Below, piece after piece: positions 38,139-46,927 of a DNA stretch of 64,000 nucleotides. Every line of letters begins with the position of its first letter. Position 1 is the first letter of the stretch. Source of the stretch: Accumulibacter sp031732795 (GTDB lineage Bacteria; Pseudomonadota; Gammaproteobacteria; Burkholderiales; Rhodocyclaceae); the NCBI GenBank assembly GCA_031732795.1, contig JAVMKC010000093.1:1-64000 (forward strand), given 5' to 3'. The position numbers and the translations under genes were made by a program. The notes under the pieces are model-generated. The model did no database searches. It saw nothing but the letters and a program-made list of their open reading frames with translations, and was not told where the DNA came from.

Positions 38139-38705
38139 TCAGGTGCCAGTTGCCTGGGCCGCTTGCAGGGCGGCATATAAGGCTGTCTTGCTCACCTTGA
38201 GCCGTGTTGCGGCCTCGCGGACATTCAGTCCGTTGGCGATGTGCTCTTGCGCCCGTTGCAACTTCTCGGCGGTAACGACCGGCTTGCGTCCACCCTTTCG
38301 CCCACGGGCAGCGGCAGCGGTTAATCCGGCCTTGGTGCGGTCGCGGATCAGGTCACGCCCAAACTGCCCCAACGCGCCGAACACATGAAAAATGAGCCGC
38401 CCGCCTGATGTGGTGGTGTCGATGCTTTCGGTCAGTGAGCGGAAACCGACGCCACGCGCTTCCAGCGCCCCAATCGTTTCTATCAGGTGGGGCAGAGAGC
38501 GTCCGAGCCGATCCAACCGCCAGACGGCCAGCACGTCGCCGTTGCGCAGATAGGCCAGTGCGGCGGTCAGGCCGGGGCGGTCTGCTTTCGCCCCTGAAAC
38601 CACGTCCTCGAACACGCGCTCGCATCCCGCCTTGCGCAGTGCATCCGTCTGCAAGGCAGTGTCTTGTTCTGCCGTCGATACCCGCGCATAGCCGATGAGT
38701 GCCAT
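38139..38705 (-). CDS. tnpR: Tn3-family serine resolvase TnpR
   Basis: 188 residues from the ATG at 38705. Serine recombinase: MALIGYARVSTAEQD with the nucleophile Ser at residue 10, DRLGRSLPHLIE, SESIDTTT-like ESIDTTTSGGRLIFHVFGALGQFGRDLIRDRT, and a C-terminal Hin-type helix-turn-helix (NVREAATRLKVSKTALYAAL). Resolves cointegrates at res, which lies immediately upstream. It appears intact. Confidence 0.95.
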   Translation of the reverse strand: MALIGYARVSTAEQDTALQTDALRKAGCERVFEDVVSGAKADRPGLTAALAYLRNGDVLAVWRLDRLGRSLPHLIETIGALEARGVGFRSLTESIDTTTSGGRLIFHVFGALGQFGRDLIRDRTKAGLTAAAARGRKGGRKPVVTAEKLQRAQEHIANGLNVREAATRLKVSKTALYAALQAAQATGT

Positions 38706-38718
38706 AGGCAGCCCTTTT

Positions 38719-38821
38719 TGTCCGTTATTCTGTTCGCTTATCTTAATGTCCGAAAACTCATTTATCAAGGTGTTATCGGACAAACGTCCGCTTTGTCCAG
38801 CTAATGATCGTTTGACGGACA
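38719..38821. promoter_or_regulatory. res site of the Tn3-family transposon
   Basis: Directly upstream of tnpR. Two TGTC...GACA-type dyads: 38794-38821 (28 bp, starting TGTCC and ending GGACA, subsite I size) and 38747-38782 (36 bp, TGTCCG to CGGACA, subsite II). A further TGTCC half-site begins at 38719 (subsite III). The layout is that of Tn3-family resolution sites and probably overlaps the tnpR promoter. Confidence 0.75.
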
Positions 38822-38925
38822 TGATTCGAGGGCGATAAAATTATGATTCTTTGTAGTCAGACCTCATCATCATGCCTCCAGTCGTTGAGTCATTCGTCGT
38901 GCAAGTCGGAACGGGAAGCTGACCC

Positions 38926-39310
38926 ATGCGTTTGGGCGGATGGCTTCATCGACGACTAGCCTGGCTCGCGCTGTGTGCGATGGTCTTTGGTGCATTTGCC
39001 CCCTCCATCTCCAAATTTCTAGCAGCTACCCACGTCACCCCTTGGGTTGAGATTTGCAGCACAAGCGGCGCAAAGCGCATCGCCATCGATCTTGGCTCCA
39101 AGACGCTTCCAGAAGCTCCGATGGCAGGAGATAACCACTGGTTATTGCCTGCTACAGCACCATACCCCGGTAGTTCCGACTCATCCCTACACGTGGGAGG
39201 CCGCCACGGTATCGACTGGCCGACTGCTGATAGGCAGCGGCGGCACCACGGTTTTCAAGCGCTTCGTCCGAAACGCGCACCCCACTCGGGCACCGCCCGC
39301 CTTCTCCTGA
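38926..39310 (+). pseudogene. DUF2946 protein, frameshifted
   Basis: The first frame reads a DUF2946-type N-terminus: membrane segment RLAWLALCAMVFGAFAPSIS, then WVEICSTSGAKRIAID. Near 39130-39145 the family sequence continues in another frame (GYCLLQHHTPVVPTHPYTW ... to RAPPAFS at 39310). The expected text around HCGYC is short by two bases (CACTG-GTTATTGC), so a 2-bp deletion is likely. DUF2946 proteins are often found beside TonB-dependent copper receptors, as here. Membrane-associated, function unknown. Confidence 0.65.
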
Positions 39311-39418
39311 CCTTGGTTTGATTCGAACATTGGGCTGATAGCAGCCACGGTGTTCATTCGTGCCTGATCGCCGCTGCATGCGGGCGATCGGGTCATTCAA
39401 TCGGTCTCGGAGAAGAAC

Positions 39419-39493
39419 ATGAATTCAACCCTCAAGGTGTTGCGTCTGATGACGCACATCAACATCGGCGCGTCCCTCGCGCTACTCGCCTAG
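39419..39493 (+). other. Very short ORF downstream of DUF2946
   Basis: 24-codon frame starting at an ATG with a GGAGAAGAAC ribosome-binding site and ending in TAG. Hydrophobic C-terminal part (NIGASLALLA). Could be the start of a truncated gene or a leader; not recognised. Confidence 0.3.
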
Positions 39494-39528
39494 CTGGCTA
39501 CACATCTCCCTACTCAGGGAGGTGTGTG

Positions 39529-39720
39529 ATGCGGCGCTGGTATTCCCCCCGTGGCGCACGGCGCGGCCTGATCTTGGCTGGCGTTACCGCCTCGCTCTGG
39601 ATCGTGTGGGTCGTGGGTTACACGCAAGGCGTTACGAAGGCTCCCAAGTCGTCCACTTCCCCAACCACAACCTCTACGCCCGTAAATGTCGCGTGCTGCT
39701 TGCGACAGCTCGACATCTGA
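39529..39720 (+). CDS. Small predicted single-span membrane protein
   Basis: 63 codons, ATG preceded by GGGAGGTGTGTG. Basic N-terminus RRWYSPRGARRG, then one hydrophobic helix (LILAGVTASLWIVWVVGY) and a Ser/Thr/Pro-rich tail. Not recognised. Between the DUF2946 remnant and the TonB receptor in the same orientation, so perhaps part of the same metal-uptake unit. It may also be chance. Confidence 0.4.
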   Translation: MRRWYSPRGARRGLILAGVTASLWIVWVVGYTQGVTKAPKSSTSPTTTSTPVNVACCLRQLDI

Positions 39721-39759
39721 CCGGCTTCAGCATTTTCACAACCCTTTTCAAAAACCTGT

Positions 39760-41946
39760 ATGAGAACCCGTATGAGAAACAAAAATCCAGGCACTTTCGT
39801 GCCACGTCTGTCGATGCTAAATGCAGCCATTGGCCTTGCTTTATGTTCAGGGGCCTGGGCGCAGCAAGTGCCCCAACTCCCAACAACCACCGTTATCGGC
39901 GAAAGGATGTCGGAGTTCGGTATTTCGCTGGCCGGCAAAACCTTGAACGCACGGCGTTTCGCAACCAATGACACAGCCACATTGTTGGAAGGCGTGCCTG
40001 GGATCAGTTTTTACTCTGGTGGGGGTGTTTCTAGCTTGCCAGTCATCAATGGTTTGGCCGATGACCGATTGAAAATCACGGTTGACGGCATGAGCATTAC
40101 ATCGGCATGCCCAAACCACATGAATCCGGCGCTTTCGTACATTGACCCAGCAGCCCTGAGCCAAATCAACGTGTATGCAGGTATCGTTCCTGTCAGCCAA
40201 GGCGGGGACAGTATCGGTGGTTCAATTGCTGTGAAGTCAGCGCCACCTGTTTTTGCTCAACCAGGGGAAGGTCTCAAGACGTCCGGCAATATCACGGCGT
40301 TCCACCGCAGCAACGGGAGCGTCAATGGCCTGAGCGTACAGGCGAACGCCGCTACCGAGAAGTTCAGTATTGGGTATGCAGGCAACACAGTGGACGCTGG
40401 AAATTACAAAGATGGCAACGGGCAAGAGGTGGTGGCAAGTCGCTACAAGGTGCGAAATAACGCGCTGAAATTGGCAACGGTTTCAGGATCAGATTTGTGG
40501 ACTGTTGCGATAGGTTGGCAAGACATACCCTTTCAAGGCTACCCCAATCAGTCGATGGACATGACCTCCAATAAGAGCTTGTCTTTCAACGCTGGTTATA
40601 GCGGGAACTTCGATTGGGGGACTTTAGAAGCGCGGGCATTTCGCCAGCACGTGCGCCACAAGATGGATGTGCTTCAAGACAAAGCTACCGCAGCAGGGTT
40701 CCCTTTTGCTGATTCATACATGCCAATGGATACCGATGCGGTGGATCTTGGCTATTCAATCATCGGCACGGCACAGCTAAACGAAAAGCAGGTTGCCCGT
40801 TTTGGGCATGAGTTCCATCGCTATACCTTGGATGACTGGTGGCCTCCATTGGCAGGGTCGATGGGCATGGGGCCTAATACGTTTTGGAACGTCAATGGAG
40901 GTCGGCGAGACCGGCTGGCTTTGTTCTCCGAACTGGATACCAGGGTGAGCGACAAGCTATCCACCCAAGTTGGCGCGCGTGTTGAGCAAGTGACCATGAA
41001 TACGGTGGACGTTCAAGGTTATTACGACGCTTCCGCACCGTTTGGTGACGCCTACCAAACGGATGCAGCATCCTTCAATGCCAAGGATCACAAGCGAAAA
41101 GACTTGAACTGGGATTTGACGGCTTCCGCACGCTACGTGAATAGCGCAAGTGAAACCTACGATATCGGTTTCTCGCGCAAGACGCGCTCACCGAATCTGC
41201 ACGAGCGCTATACCTGGGCCAACGAAGCCATGATGGCAGGGCTCATGAATAACTGGTTTGGCGATCTGAACTCCTATGTCGGGAACTTAAATCTCAAACC
41301 TGAAGTGGCTTATAGCCTCAAAGCAGGTGCTGATTGGCACGACGCGGAACGCCAGAATTGGCAGCTCAAAGTGGCACCGTTCTATACCTACGTCAAGGAC
41401 TACATCAACGCGATCCCGAACACCTCCTCCAACCCGTACAACATGAGCGGGATATTTGGGCGTCAATCCCTCACATTTACCAACCAGGACGCCTATCTGT
41501 ATGGGCTGGATATTTCAGGCAAGAAATTCCTCGGAAAAGCCTACGGTGAATGGACGATGCGCGCGGCTATGAGCTACACCCGTGGAAAAACAACGGGCGG
41601 TGACAACCTGTACAACATCATGCCTTTGAATGCCCGGCTGGCCGTTGACCATACCCTTGGTGCATGGTCTAACACGCTTGAGGCAGTGTTTGTTCGCGCC
41701 AAGGACAACTTGAGTGCTGTTCGCGCCGAGCAAGCCACCGCAGGGTATTCGATTGCCAACTATCGCACCAGCTACAAACTGAACAATTCAGTCAGATTGG
41801 ATGCTGGTATAGACAACGTGTTTAATCGCCAATACAGCTTGCCATTGGGCGGCTTGGAATACGTCACGGGAAGCATGACGAGCGCGCCTCAGCCTCTACG
41901 CGCAATGGGACGATCAGTTAACGTCGGCGTATCGGTCAGCTTTTAA
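39760..41946 (+). CDS. TonB-dependent outer-membrane receptor, OprC/NosA copper type
   Basis: 728 residues. Signal peptide (LNAAIGLALCSGAWA-QQ), plug domain (LLEGVPGISFYSGGGVSSLPVINGLADDRLKITVDGMSI) and a 22-strand-type barrel ending in the outer-membrane Phe signature (VSVSF). The plug holds SACPNHMNPALSYIDPA: Cys117-xxx-Met121. A barrel segment has His300-Lys-Met302. A CxxxM plus HxM pair is the copper ligand set described for Pseudomonas OprC, so copper import is the favoured function. Passenger of the Tn3 element, with its stop one base before tnpA. Confidence 0.85.
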   Translation: MRTRMRNKNPGTFVPRLSMLNAAIGLALCSGAWAQQVPQLPTTTVIGERMSEFGISLAGKTLNARRFATNDTATLLEGVPGISFYSGGGVSSLPVINGLADDRLKITVDGMSITSACPNHMNPALSYIDPAALSQINVYAGIVPVSQGGDSIGGSIAVKSAPPVFAQPGEGLKTSGNITAFHRSNGSVNGLSVQANAATEKFSIGYAGNTVDAGNYKDGNGQEVVASRYKVRNNALKLATVSGSDLWTVAIGWQDIPFQGYPNQSMDMTSNKSLSFNAGYSGNFDWGTLEARAFRQHVRHKMDVLQDKATAAGFPFADSYMPMDTDAVDLGYSIIGTAQLNEKQVARFGHEFHRYTLDDWWPPLAGSMGMGPNTFWNVNGGRRDRLALFSELDTRVSDKLSTQVGARVEQVTMNTVDVQGYYDASAPFGDAYQTDAASFNAKDHKRKDLNWDLTASARYVNSASETYDIGFSRKTRSPNLHERYTWANEAMMAGLMNNWFGDLNSYVGNLNLKPEVAYSLKAGADWHDAERQNWQLKVAPFYTYVKDYINAIPNTSSNPYNMSGIFGRQSLTFTNQDAYLYGLDISGKKFLGKAYGEWTMRAAMSYTRGKTTGGDNLYNIMPLNARLAVDHTLGAWSNTLEAVFVRAKDNLSAVRAEQATAGYSIANYRTSYKLNNSVRLDAGIDNVFNRQYSLPLGGLEYVTGSMTSAPQPLRAMGRSVNVGVSVSF

Positions 41947-41947
41947 G

Positions 41948-44546
41948 ATGCCCCGCCGTTCGATCCTGTCCGCCGCCGAGCGCGACAGCCTGCTGGCGTT
42001 GCCGGACACCAAGGATGATTTGATCCGTCACTACACGTTCAGCGAGAGCGACCTGTCCATCATCCGGCAGCGGCGCGGCCCAGCCAACCGCCTGGGCTTC
42101 GCGGTGCAGCTCTGCTACCCTTGCCGAACCGCTGTCGGACACGCATCGCCGTCGCCTCGACGATCTGCTCAAGCGCCGGGACAACGGCAAGACGACTTGG
42201 CTGGCTTGGCTGCGCCAGTCGCCCGTCAAGCCGAACTCGCGGCACATGCTCGAACACATCGAACGCCTCAAGGCGTGGCAGGCGCTCGACCTGCCTTCCG
42301 GCATCGAGCGGCTGGTTCACCAGAATCGGCTGCTCAAGATCGCCCGCGAAGGCGGTCAGATGACGCCCGCCGATCTGGCCAAGTTCGAGGCGCAGCGCCG
42401 CTATGCGACCCTGGTGGCGCTCGCCATCGAGGGCATGGCCACCGTCACCGATGAAATCATCGACCTGCACGACCGCATCCTAGGCAAGCTGTTCAATGAC
42501 GCCAAGAAGAGGCACCAGCAGCAGTTTCAGGCATCCGGCAAGGCGATCAATGCCAAGGTACGGCTGTTCGGCCGCATCGGCCAGGCGTTGATCGAGGCCA
42601 AGCAGGCAGGCCGCGATCCGTTCGCCGCCATCGAGGCAGTCATGTCCTGGGATGCTTTCGCCGAAAGTGTCACAGAAGCGCAAAAGCTCGCGCAGCCCGA
42701 GGACTTCGATTTTTTGCACCGCATCGGCGAGAGCTACGCCACGCTGCGCCGCTACGCGCCGGAATTCCTCGACGTGCTCAAGCTGCGGGTAGCGCCCGCC
42801 GCCAAGGATGTGCTCGATGCCATCGAGGTGCTGCGCGGCATGAACAGCGACAACGCCCGCAAGGTGCCCGCCGACACGCCGACCGACTTCATCAAGCCGC
42901 GCTGGCAGAAACTGGTCATGACCGACAGCGGCATCGACCGGCGCTACTACGAGCTGTGTGCGCTGTCGGAGATGAAAAACGCGCTGCGCTCTGGCGACAT
43001 CTGGGTGCAGGGATCGCGCCAGTTCAAGGACTTCGAGGACTATCTGGTGTCGCCCGGAAAATTCGCCAGCCTCAAGCAGGCCAGCGAATTACCGCTGGCC
43101 GTAGCTACCAACTGCGACCAATACCTGCATGACCGGCTGACGCTGCTGGAAACGCAGCTCGCCACCGTCAACCGCATGGCGCTGGCCAACTCGCTGCCGG
43201 ACGCCATCATCACCGAGTCGGGCCTGAAGATCACGCCGCTCGATGCGGCAGTGCCCGACACCGCGCAGGCGCTGATCGACCAGACCGCGATGATCCTGCC
43301 GCACGTCAAGATCACCGAATTGCTGTTGGAGGTGGACGAATGGACGGGCTTCACCCGGCACTTCGCGCACCTGAAATCGGGCGACCTGGCCAAGGACAAG
43401 AACCTGCTGCTGACCACGATCCTGGCCGACGCCATCAACTTGGGCCTGACCAAGATGGCTGAATCCTGCCCAGGAACAACCTACGCCAAGCTGGCCTGGC
43501 TGCAAGCCTGGCACATCCGCGACGAAACCTACGGGGCTGCACTGGCCGAACTGGTCAACGCACAATTCCGCCACCCCTTCGCTGGGCATTGGGGCGACGG
43601 CACCACGTCATCGTCGGACGGTCAGAACTTCCGCACAGGCAGCAAGGCCGAGGGCACCGGCCACATCAATCCGAAATACGGCAGCAGCCCAGGACGGACG
43701 TTCTACACCCACATCTCTGACCAGTACGCGCCGTTTCACACCAAAGTGGTCAATGTCGGTGTGCGTGATTCGACCTACGTGCTCGACGGCCTGCTGTACC
43801 ACGAGTCGGACTTGCGTATCGAGGAGCACTATACCGACACGGCGGGCTTCACCGATCACGTCTTTGCACTGATGCACCTCTTGGGCTTCCGCTTCGCGCC
43901 GCGCATCCGCGACCTGAGCGACACCAAGCTGTACATCCCGAACGGCGATGCCAGCTATGACGCGCTGAAACCGATGATCGGCGGCACGCTCAACATCAAG
44001 CACGTCCGCGCCCATTGGGAAGAAATCCTGCGGCTGGCCACCTCGATCAAGCAAGGAACGGTGACGGCCTCGCTGATGCTCAGGAAGCTCGGCAGCTATC
44101 CGCGCCAGAATGGCCTAGCCGTCGCCCTGCGCGAGCTGGGCCGCATCGAGCGCACGTTGTTCATCCTGGACTGGCTGCAAAGCGTCGAACTGCGTCGCCG
44201 TGTGCATGCCGGACTGAATAAGGGCGAAGCCCGCAACGCGCTGGCCCGCGCCGTGTTCTTCAACCGCCTGGGTGAAATCCGCGACCGCAGTTTCGAGCAG
44301 CAGCGCTACCGAGCCAGCGGCCTCAATCTGGTGACGGCGGCCATCGTGTTGTGGAATACAGTCTATCTAGAGCGGGCCGCGAACGCCTTGCGTGGGCATG
44401 GTCAGGCCGTCGATGACGGCCTGTTGCAGTATCTGTCGCCGCTGGGCTGGGAACACATCAACCTGACCGGCGATTACCTCTGGCGCAGCAGCGCCAAGCT
44501 CGGTGCGGGCAAATTCAGGCCGTTACGACCGCTGCAATCGGCTTAG
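41948..44546 (+). pseudogene. tnpA: Tn3-family transposase TnpA with internal deletion and frameshift
   Basis: Starts MPRRSILSAAERDSLLALPD and runs to FAVQLCY at about 42118, where the sequence jumps into another frame at LAEPLSDTHRRRLDDLLKRR. Against the ~988-residue relatives I remember, about 120 residues are missing at this junction. The rest (from 42119 to the TAG at 44544-44546) is open and contains the catalytic Tn3 domain (HWGDGTTSSSDGQNF, LGFRFAPRIRDL, AIVLWNTVYLERA). The gene cannot make full-length TnpA. An internal start at 42246 could give a 766-residue product lacking the N-terminal IR-binding region. Confidence 0.9.
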
Positions 44547-44579
44547 CGTGCTTTATTTTCCGTTTTCTGAAGCGACCCC
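44542..44579 (-). repeat. Tn3-family right inverted repeat
   Basis: Inverted copy of 38083-38120, overlapping the last bases of tnpA (starts CTTAGCGTGC, ends GCGACCCC). Followed by TTAAT at 44580-44584, matching the left-flank copy. Confidence 0.95.
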
Positions 44580-44677
44580 TTAATGGTCGCCTCAGCGATC
44601 ACCGGGTAAATCTCCGGTATCCGTTCCAGACCCAATAGCTCGCAGGATGCGCAAATTCGTTCTGCTTGAATATCCAT
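44580..44677 (-). pseudogene. istB: istB, 5' fragment
   Basis: ATG at 44677 with GGAGGGAATC ribosome-binding site, 11 bp after the istA stop. Encodes MDIQAERICASCELLGLERI... up to ATIK, then runs into the Tn3 inverted repeat. It continues in frame at 38082 once the Tn3 element is removed. Confidence 0.92.
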
Positions 44678-44687
44678 GATTCCCTCC

Positions 44688-45716
44688 TCAAGCAGCCGCC
44701 GCGACCAGCTGATCGTAGAACGACAGCGGACGTTGCAGCGGAGTAACGACATGGATAACCGGCTTGGCCAGCGACTCTTCCCGGACCGACACGCCGGTAT
44801 AGCTCGGCGGCAAGGCTTGCAGGTGGGGCTGTTCTGCCTTCAGCAACTTCTCCGGCTGTTCCTTAGTCGTGGCGTGAATACGGACATTGGCCGTATCACG
44901 CAGCCAGCGGCGAACTTCGACGTTGGCCGTATCCTCGTCCAGTTCCATCCCACTCATCTTCAAACGGCTGGCCAGCGTAACGTGGAAAGAGTGGCGCAGA
45001 TAGCGGTTGAAGCGTTCCACCTTGCCCTTGGTCCGGGCGCGATAGGGCTGGCAGAGTTTAGGTAGAAATCCCCAGTGCTTGGCGAAATCCAGGAACAGCG
45101 GGTTGAGGCGATGATTGCCATCACCGTAGCCGTCCCGCTCAATAACGACCGTCTTCATATTGTCGTAGAGCACCTGCTTGGGGACGCCGCCGAAATACTC
45201 GAACGCGTGTTCGTGGCAGGCCAGCAGGGTTTCGATCTTCTCGTCGGTCACATACTCGACGAAACTGGCGCGGGAGTAACCCATCGTGGCCACGAAGGCC
45301 GACAAACGATTCTTGCCTCGCCGGAAGACCACCCAATCGACCTGCATCTGCTTGCCAGGCTCGGTCTCGAACCGATTGTCGGGTTCTGCTGGCGCCGGCG
45401 CAGGCTTGTAGTCGGCCAGAAATTGGCGGAGGCGGGTTATACCACCTTCGTATCCTTGATTCTTAATTTCTTCGAAGAGACTCGACGCTGGAATCCAGTT
45501 CGGTTTGGCCGACTCGATGCGCTGGATCAGGTAGGGTTTGAAGGGATCGAGCTTCTCGACCCGCTTGGCGCGTTCCTTGGCAGTTGGTTTGCCGTCAGAC
45601 CGCAGGTACTTCCGTATGGTGTTTCGCGAATAGCCGGTAGTGTCGGCGATTGCGCGAATGCTCATGCCGTGACGTTGCAACACAGTAATCTCCACTGATT
45701 GTTCAGCGTTTAACAT
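44688..45716 (-). CDS. istA: IS21-family transposase IstA
   Basis: 342 residues, appears intact. N-terminal helix-turn-helix (VEITVLQRHGMSIRAIADTTGYSRNTIRKYLR), then a DDE integrase core: first Asp in KQMQVDWVVFRRG, second in VLYDNMKTVVI, and Glu in ARTKGKVERFNRYLR. It is the catalytic half of the IstA/IstB pair; its partner istB is split by the Tn3 insertion, so autonomous movement of this copy is unlikely. The right IS end lies 63 bp upstream of its start. Confidence 0.94.
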   Translation of the reverse strand: MLNAEQSVEITVLQRHGMSIRAIADTTGYSRNTIRKYLRSDGKPTAKERAKRVEKLDPFKPYLIQRIESAKPNWIPASSLFEEIKNQGYEGGITRLRQFLADYKPAPAPAEPDNRFETEPGKQMQVDWVVFRRGKNRLSAFVATMGYSRASFVEYVTDEKIETLLACHEHAFEYFGGVPKQVLYDNMKTVVIERDGYGDGNHRLNPLFLDFAKHWGFLPKLCQPYRARTKGKVERFNRYLRHSFHVTLASRLKMSGMELDEDTANVEVRRWLRDTANVRIHATTKEQPEKLLKAEQPHLQALPPSYTGVSVREESLAKPVIHVVTPLQRPLSFYDQLVAAAA

Positions 45717-45778
45717 GCTGTCTCCATACCGTGGAACCAGTATGGAGAAGCAACCTAGGCGTTTCTGAAAAAAGTAAG

Positions 45779-45830
45779 GTGGGTCACTTTTCAGTTGATG
45801 CCCTGGGTCATTTTTACTGTGTTGCTAACA
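45779..45830 (-). repeat. Right terminal inverted repeat region of the IS21-family element
   Basis: Read inward on the minus strand: TGTTAGCAACACAGTAAAAA, then TGACCC, then ATCAACTGAAAAGTGACCC. It matches the left end at 33103-33164 in spacing and sub-repeats. Flanked by AGCG (45831-45834). Confidence 0.8.
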
Positions 45831-45979
45831 AGCGCCAGGACAATCGCGCACATTCCGGCCAGATCGTCGATACCCAACGCCCGCGCCCCACGGTAGGCGC
45901 TGGCCGTGGCTCTGACTCGATCCGCCTCGATCAAGGCTTTGACGACCGTCAGCTTGCAGTGCGGAAGACCTTTCTCCAT
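45831..45979 (-). pseudogene. mqsR: mqsR toxin gene, 5' fragment
   Basis: ATG at 45979. MEKGLPHCKLTVVKALIEA ... DDLAGMCAIVLAL matches the first half of MqsR (E. coli: MEKRTPHTRLSQVKKLV ... GMCNVIIGL). It then enters the IS21-type end. Joined to 32945-33098 it gives VLALTANDFRKSMTTH with no frame change. MqsR is a GCU-specific mRNA interferase; this copy is inactivated. Confidence 0.92.
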
Positions 45980-45985
45980 AGAGCC

Positions 45986-46013
45986 AGCATAAGCGGATCG
46001 GAAAATTTGTCAA
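45986..46013 (-). promoter_or_regulatory. Predicted sigma70 promoter of the original mqsRA operon
   Basis: On the minus strand TTGACA (46008-46013) and TATGCT (45986-45991) with a 16-bp spacer. The -10 ends 6 bp before the mqsR ATG, so the transcript would be nearly leaderless unless another promoter is used. The promoter is now cut off from mqsA by 12.7 kb. Confidence 0.55.
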
Positions 46014-46264
46014 ATAGGTTAATGCCGACCCGTCGGCGTCCCGGATTCGACGCCGTTCCTGCCACCCGCGCGATCCAGACCGTCGCCGCGCGCGGCACGC
46101 CGCCGCTCAAGGCCGTGGTCCGCCGCGTCGCGGACGACGCGCGCAGCCGCTGATCAACGATGCCCCGGACGCTCGCCGGTCCTCAGCGCCGGCCCGTTGC
46201 CGCCAGCCGGCCCAATATATTAGACTTCGGTGATTTACCAACGAAACGACCGATGGAGTGACAC

Positions 46265-46927
46265 ATGGAACGATCGTCGCACCTTTCCCGCCTGCTCGCC
46301 GCCCTGACGCTCACCGGCGCACTCGGCGGTGCCGCGAACGCCGTTCTGGCCGACGCCGGCGCGGCCGACGACCCCGCACTGCGCGAGGAAACCCGCAAAA
46401 CCGCCGTGCCGCTGCTGCCGAAAGTCGTCCAGGCGATGCAGGAGGCGGTCAAGGAAAAAGGCACCGTCGGCGCCATCCCAGTGTGCAAGGAAAAAGCCCC
46501 GCAACTCCTGCAGGACCTGCGCCAGCGCACCGGCTGGCAGATCCGCCGCGTCAGCCTGAAAACCCGCCATCCCGAAACCGGCACTCCGGACGTCTGGGAA
46601 GCGCGGCAACTCGCCGAATTCGACCGTCAGGCGGCCAACGGCGTCAAACCCGAAACGCTGGAAGTCGGCCAGATCGTCGATACCGCCGACGGCCGGCGGG
46701 TCTACCGCTACCTGAAAGCGCTGCCGGTCGGCGAGGTCTGCCTCAGTTGCCACGGCGCCCCGGACACCTTCTCCGACGACCTGTCCGCCGCGCTGCGCAA
46801 GGACTATCCGCAAGACCGCGCCACCGGCTACGGCGCCGGCCAGGTCCGCGGCGCGCTGTCGGTGACGCGGCCGCTCGCCGCGCCAAGTGGCACGCCGCTA
46901 CGCGCGCCGGGGGAAGCGGCTCGCTGA
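46265..46927 (+). CDS. DUF3365 (Tll0287-like) periplasmic haem protein
   Basis: 220 residues. Signal peptide (to about residue 29, GGAANAVLA-D). The mature part fits DUF3365: RKTAVPLLPKVVQAMQEAVKEKGTVGAIPVCKEKAPQL, WQIRRVSLKTRHPETGTPDVWE, and a single c-type haem motif CLSCH (Cys159-Cys162-His163) near the end. Tll0287-like proteins are haem-based redox or gas sensors; this stand-alone soluble version has no attached signalling domain. No partner gene adjacent. Confidence 0.85.
   Translation: MERSSHLSRLLAALTLTGALGGAANAVLADAGAADDPALREETRKTAVPLLPKVVQAMQEAVKEKGTVGAIPVCKEKAPQLLQDLRQRTGWQIRRVSLKTRHPETGTPDVWEARQLAEFDRQAANGVKPETLEVGQIVDTADGRRVYRYLKALPVGEVCLSCHGAPDTFSDDLSAALRKDYPQDRATGYGAGQVRGALSVTRPLAAPSGTPLRAPGEAAR

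Larger units (their letters stand above)
38083..44579. mobile_element. 6.5-kb Tn3-family transposon nested in istB
   Basis: Bounded by 38-bp terminal inverted repeats (38083-38120 and 44542-44579) with one mismatch; the GGGGTC start and CAGAAAACGGAAAATAAAG core are the Tn21/Tn501-type IR. Flanked by a 5-bp duplication TTAAT (38078-38082, 44580-44584), the normal Tn3 target size. Content, left to right: tnpR (-), res, frameshifted DUF2946 gene, two tiny ORFs, copper-type TonB receptor (+), damaged tnpA (+). Excision of one TTAAT copy and the element restores istB exactly. Because tnpA is broken, it could move only if a transposase is supplied in trans. Confidence 0.95.
33103..45830 (-). mobile_element. 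12.7-kb IS21-family-bounded element inserted in mqsR, with cargo and nested Tn3
   Basis: Left terminus starts TGTCAACAAC at 33103, right terminus ends GTTGCTAACA at 45830. They are inverted relatives sharing an AAATGACCC block and a TCAACT..AAAA.TGACCC block. Direct repeats AGCG flank them (33099-33102 and 45831-45834), the 4-bp size known for IS21-family targets. Removing 33103-45830 plus one AGCG restores mqsR in frame (100 codons). Transposition genes istA and istB lie in the right part, both on the minus strand; istB is split by a Tn3 element. Cargo between the left end and istB: LysR regulator, YciI-like protein, Old Yellow Enzyme, alpha/beta hydrolase. Confidence 0.88.
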
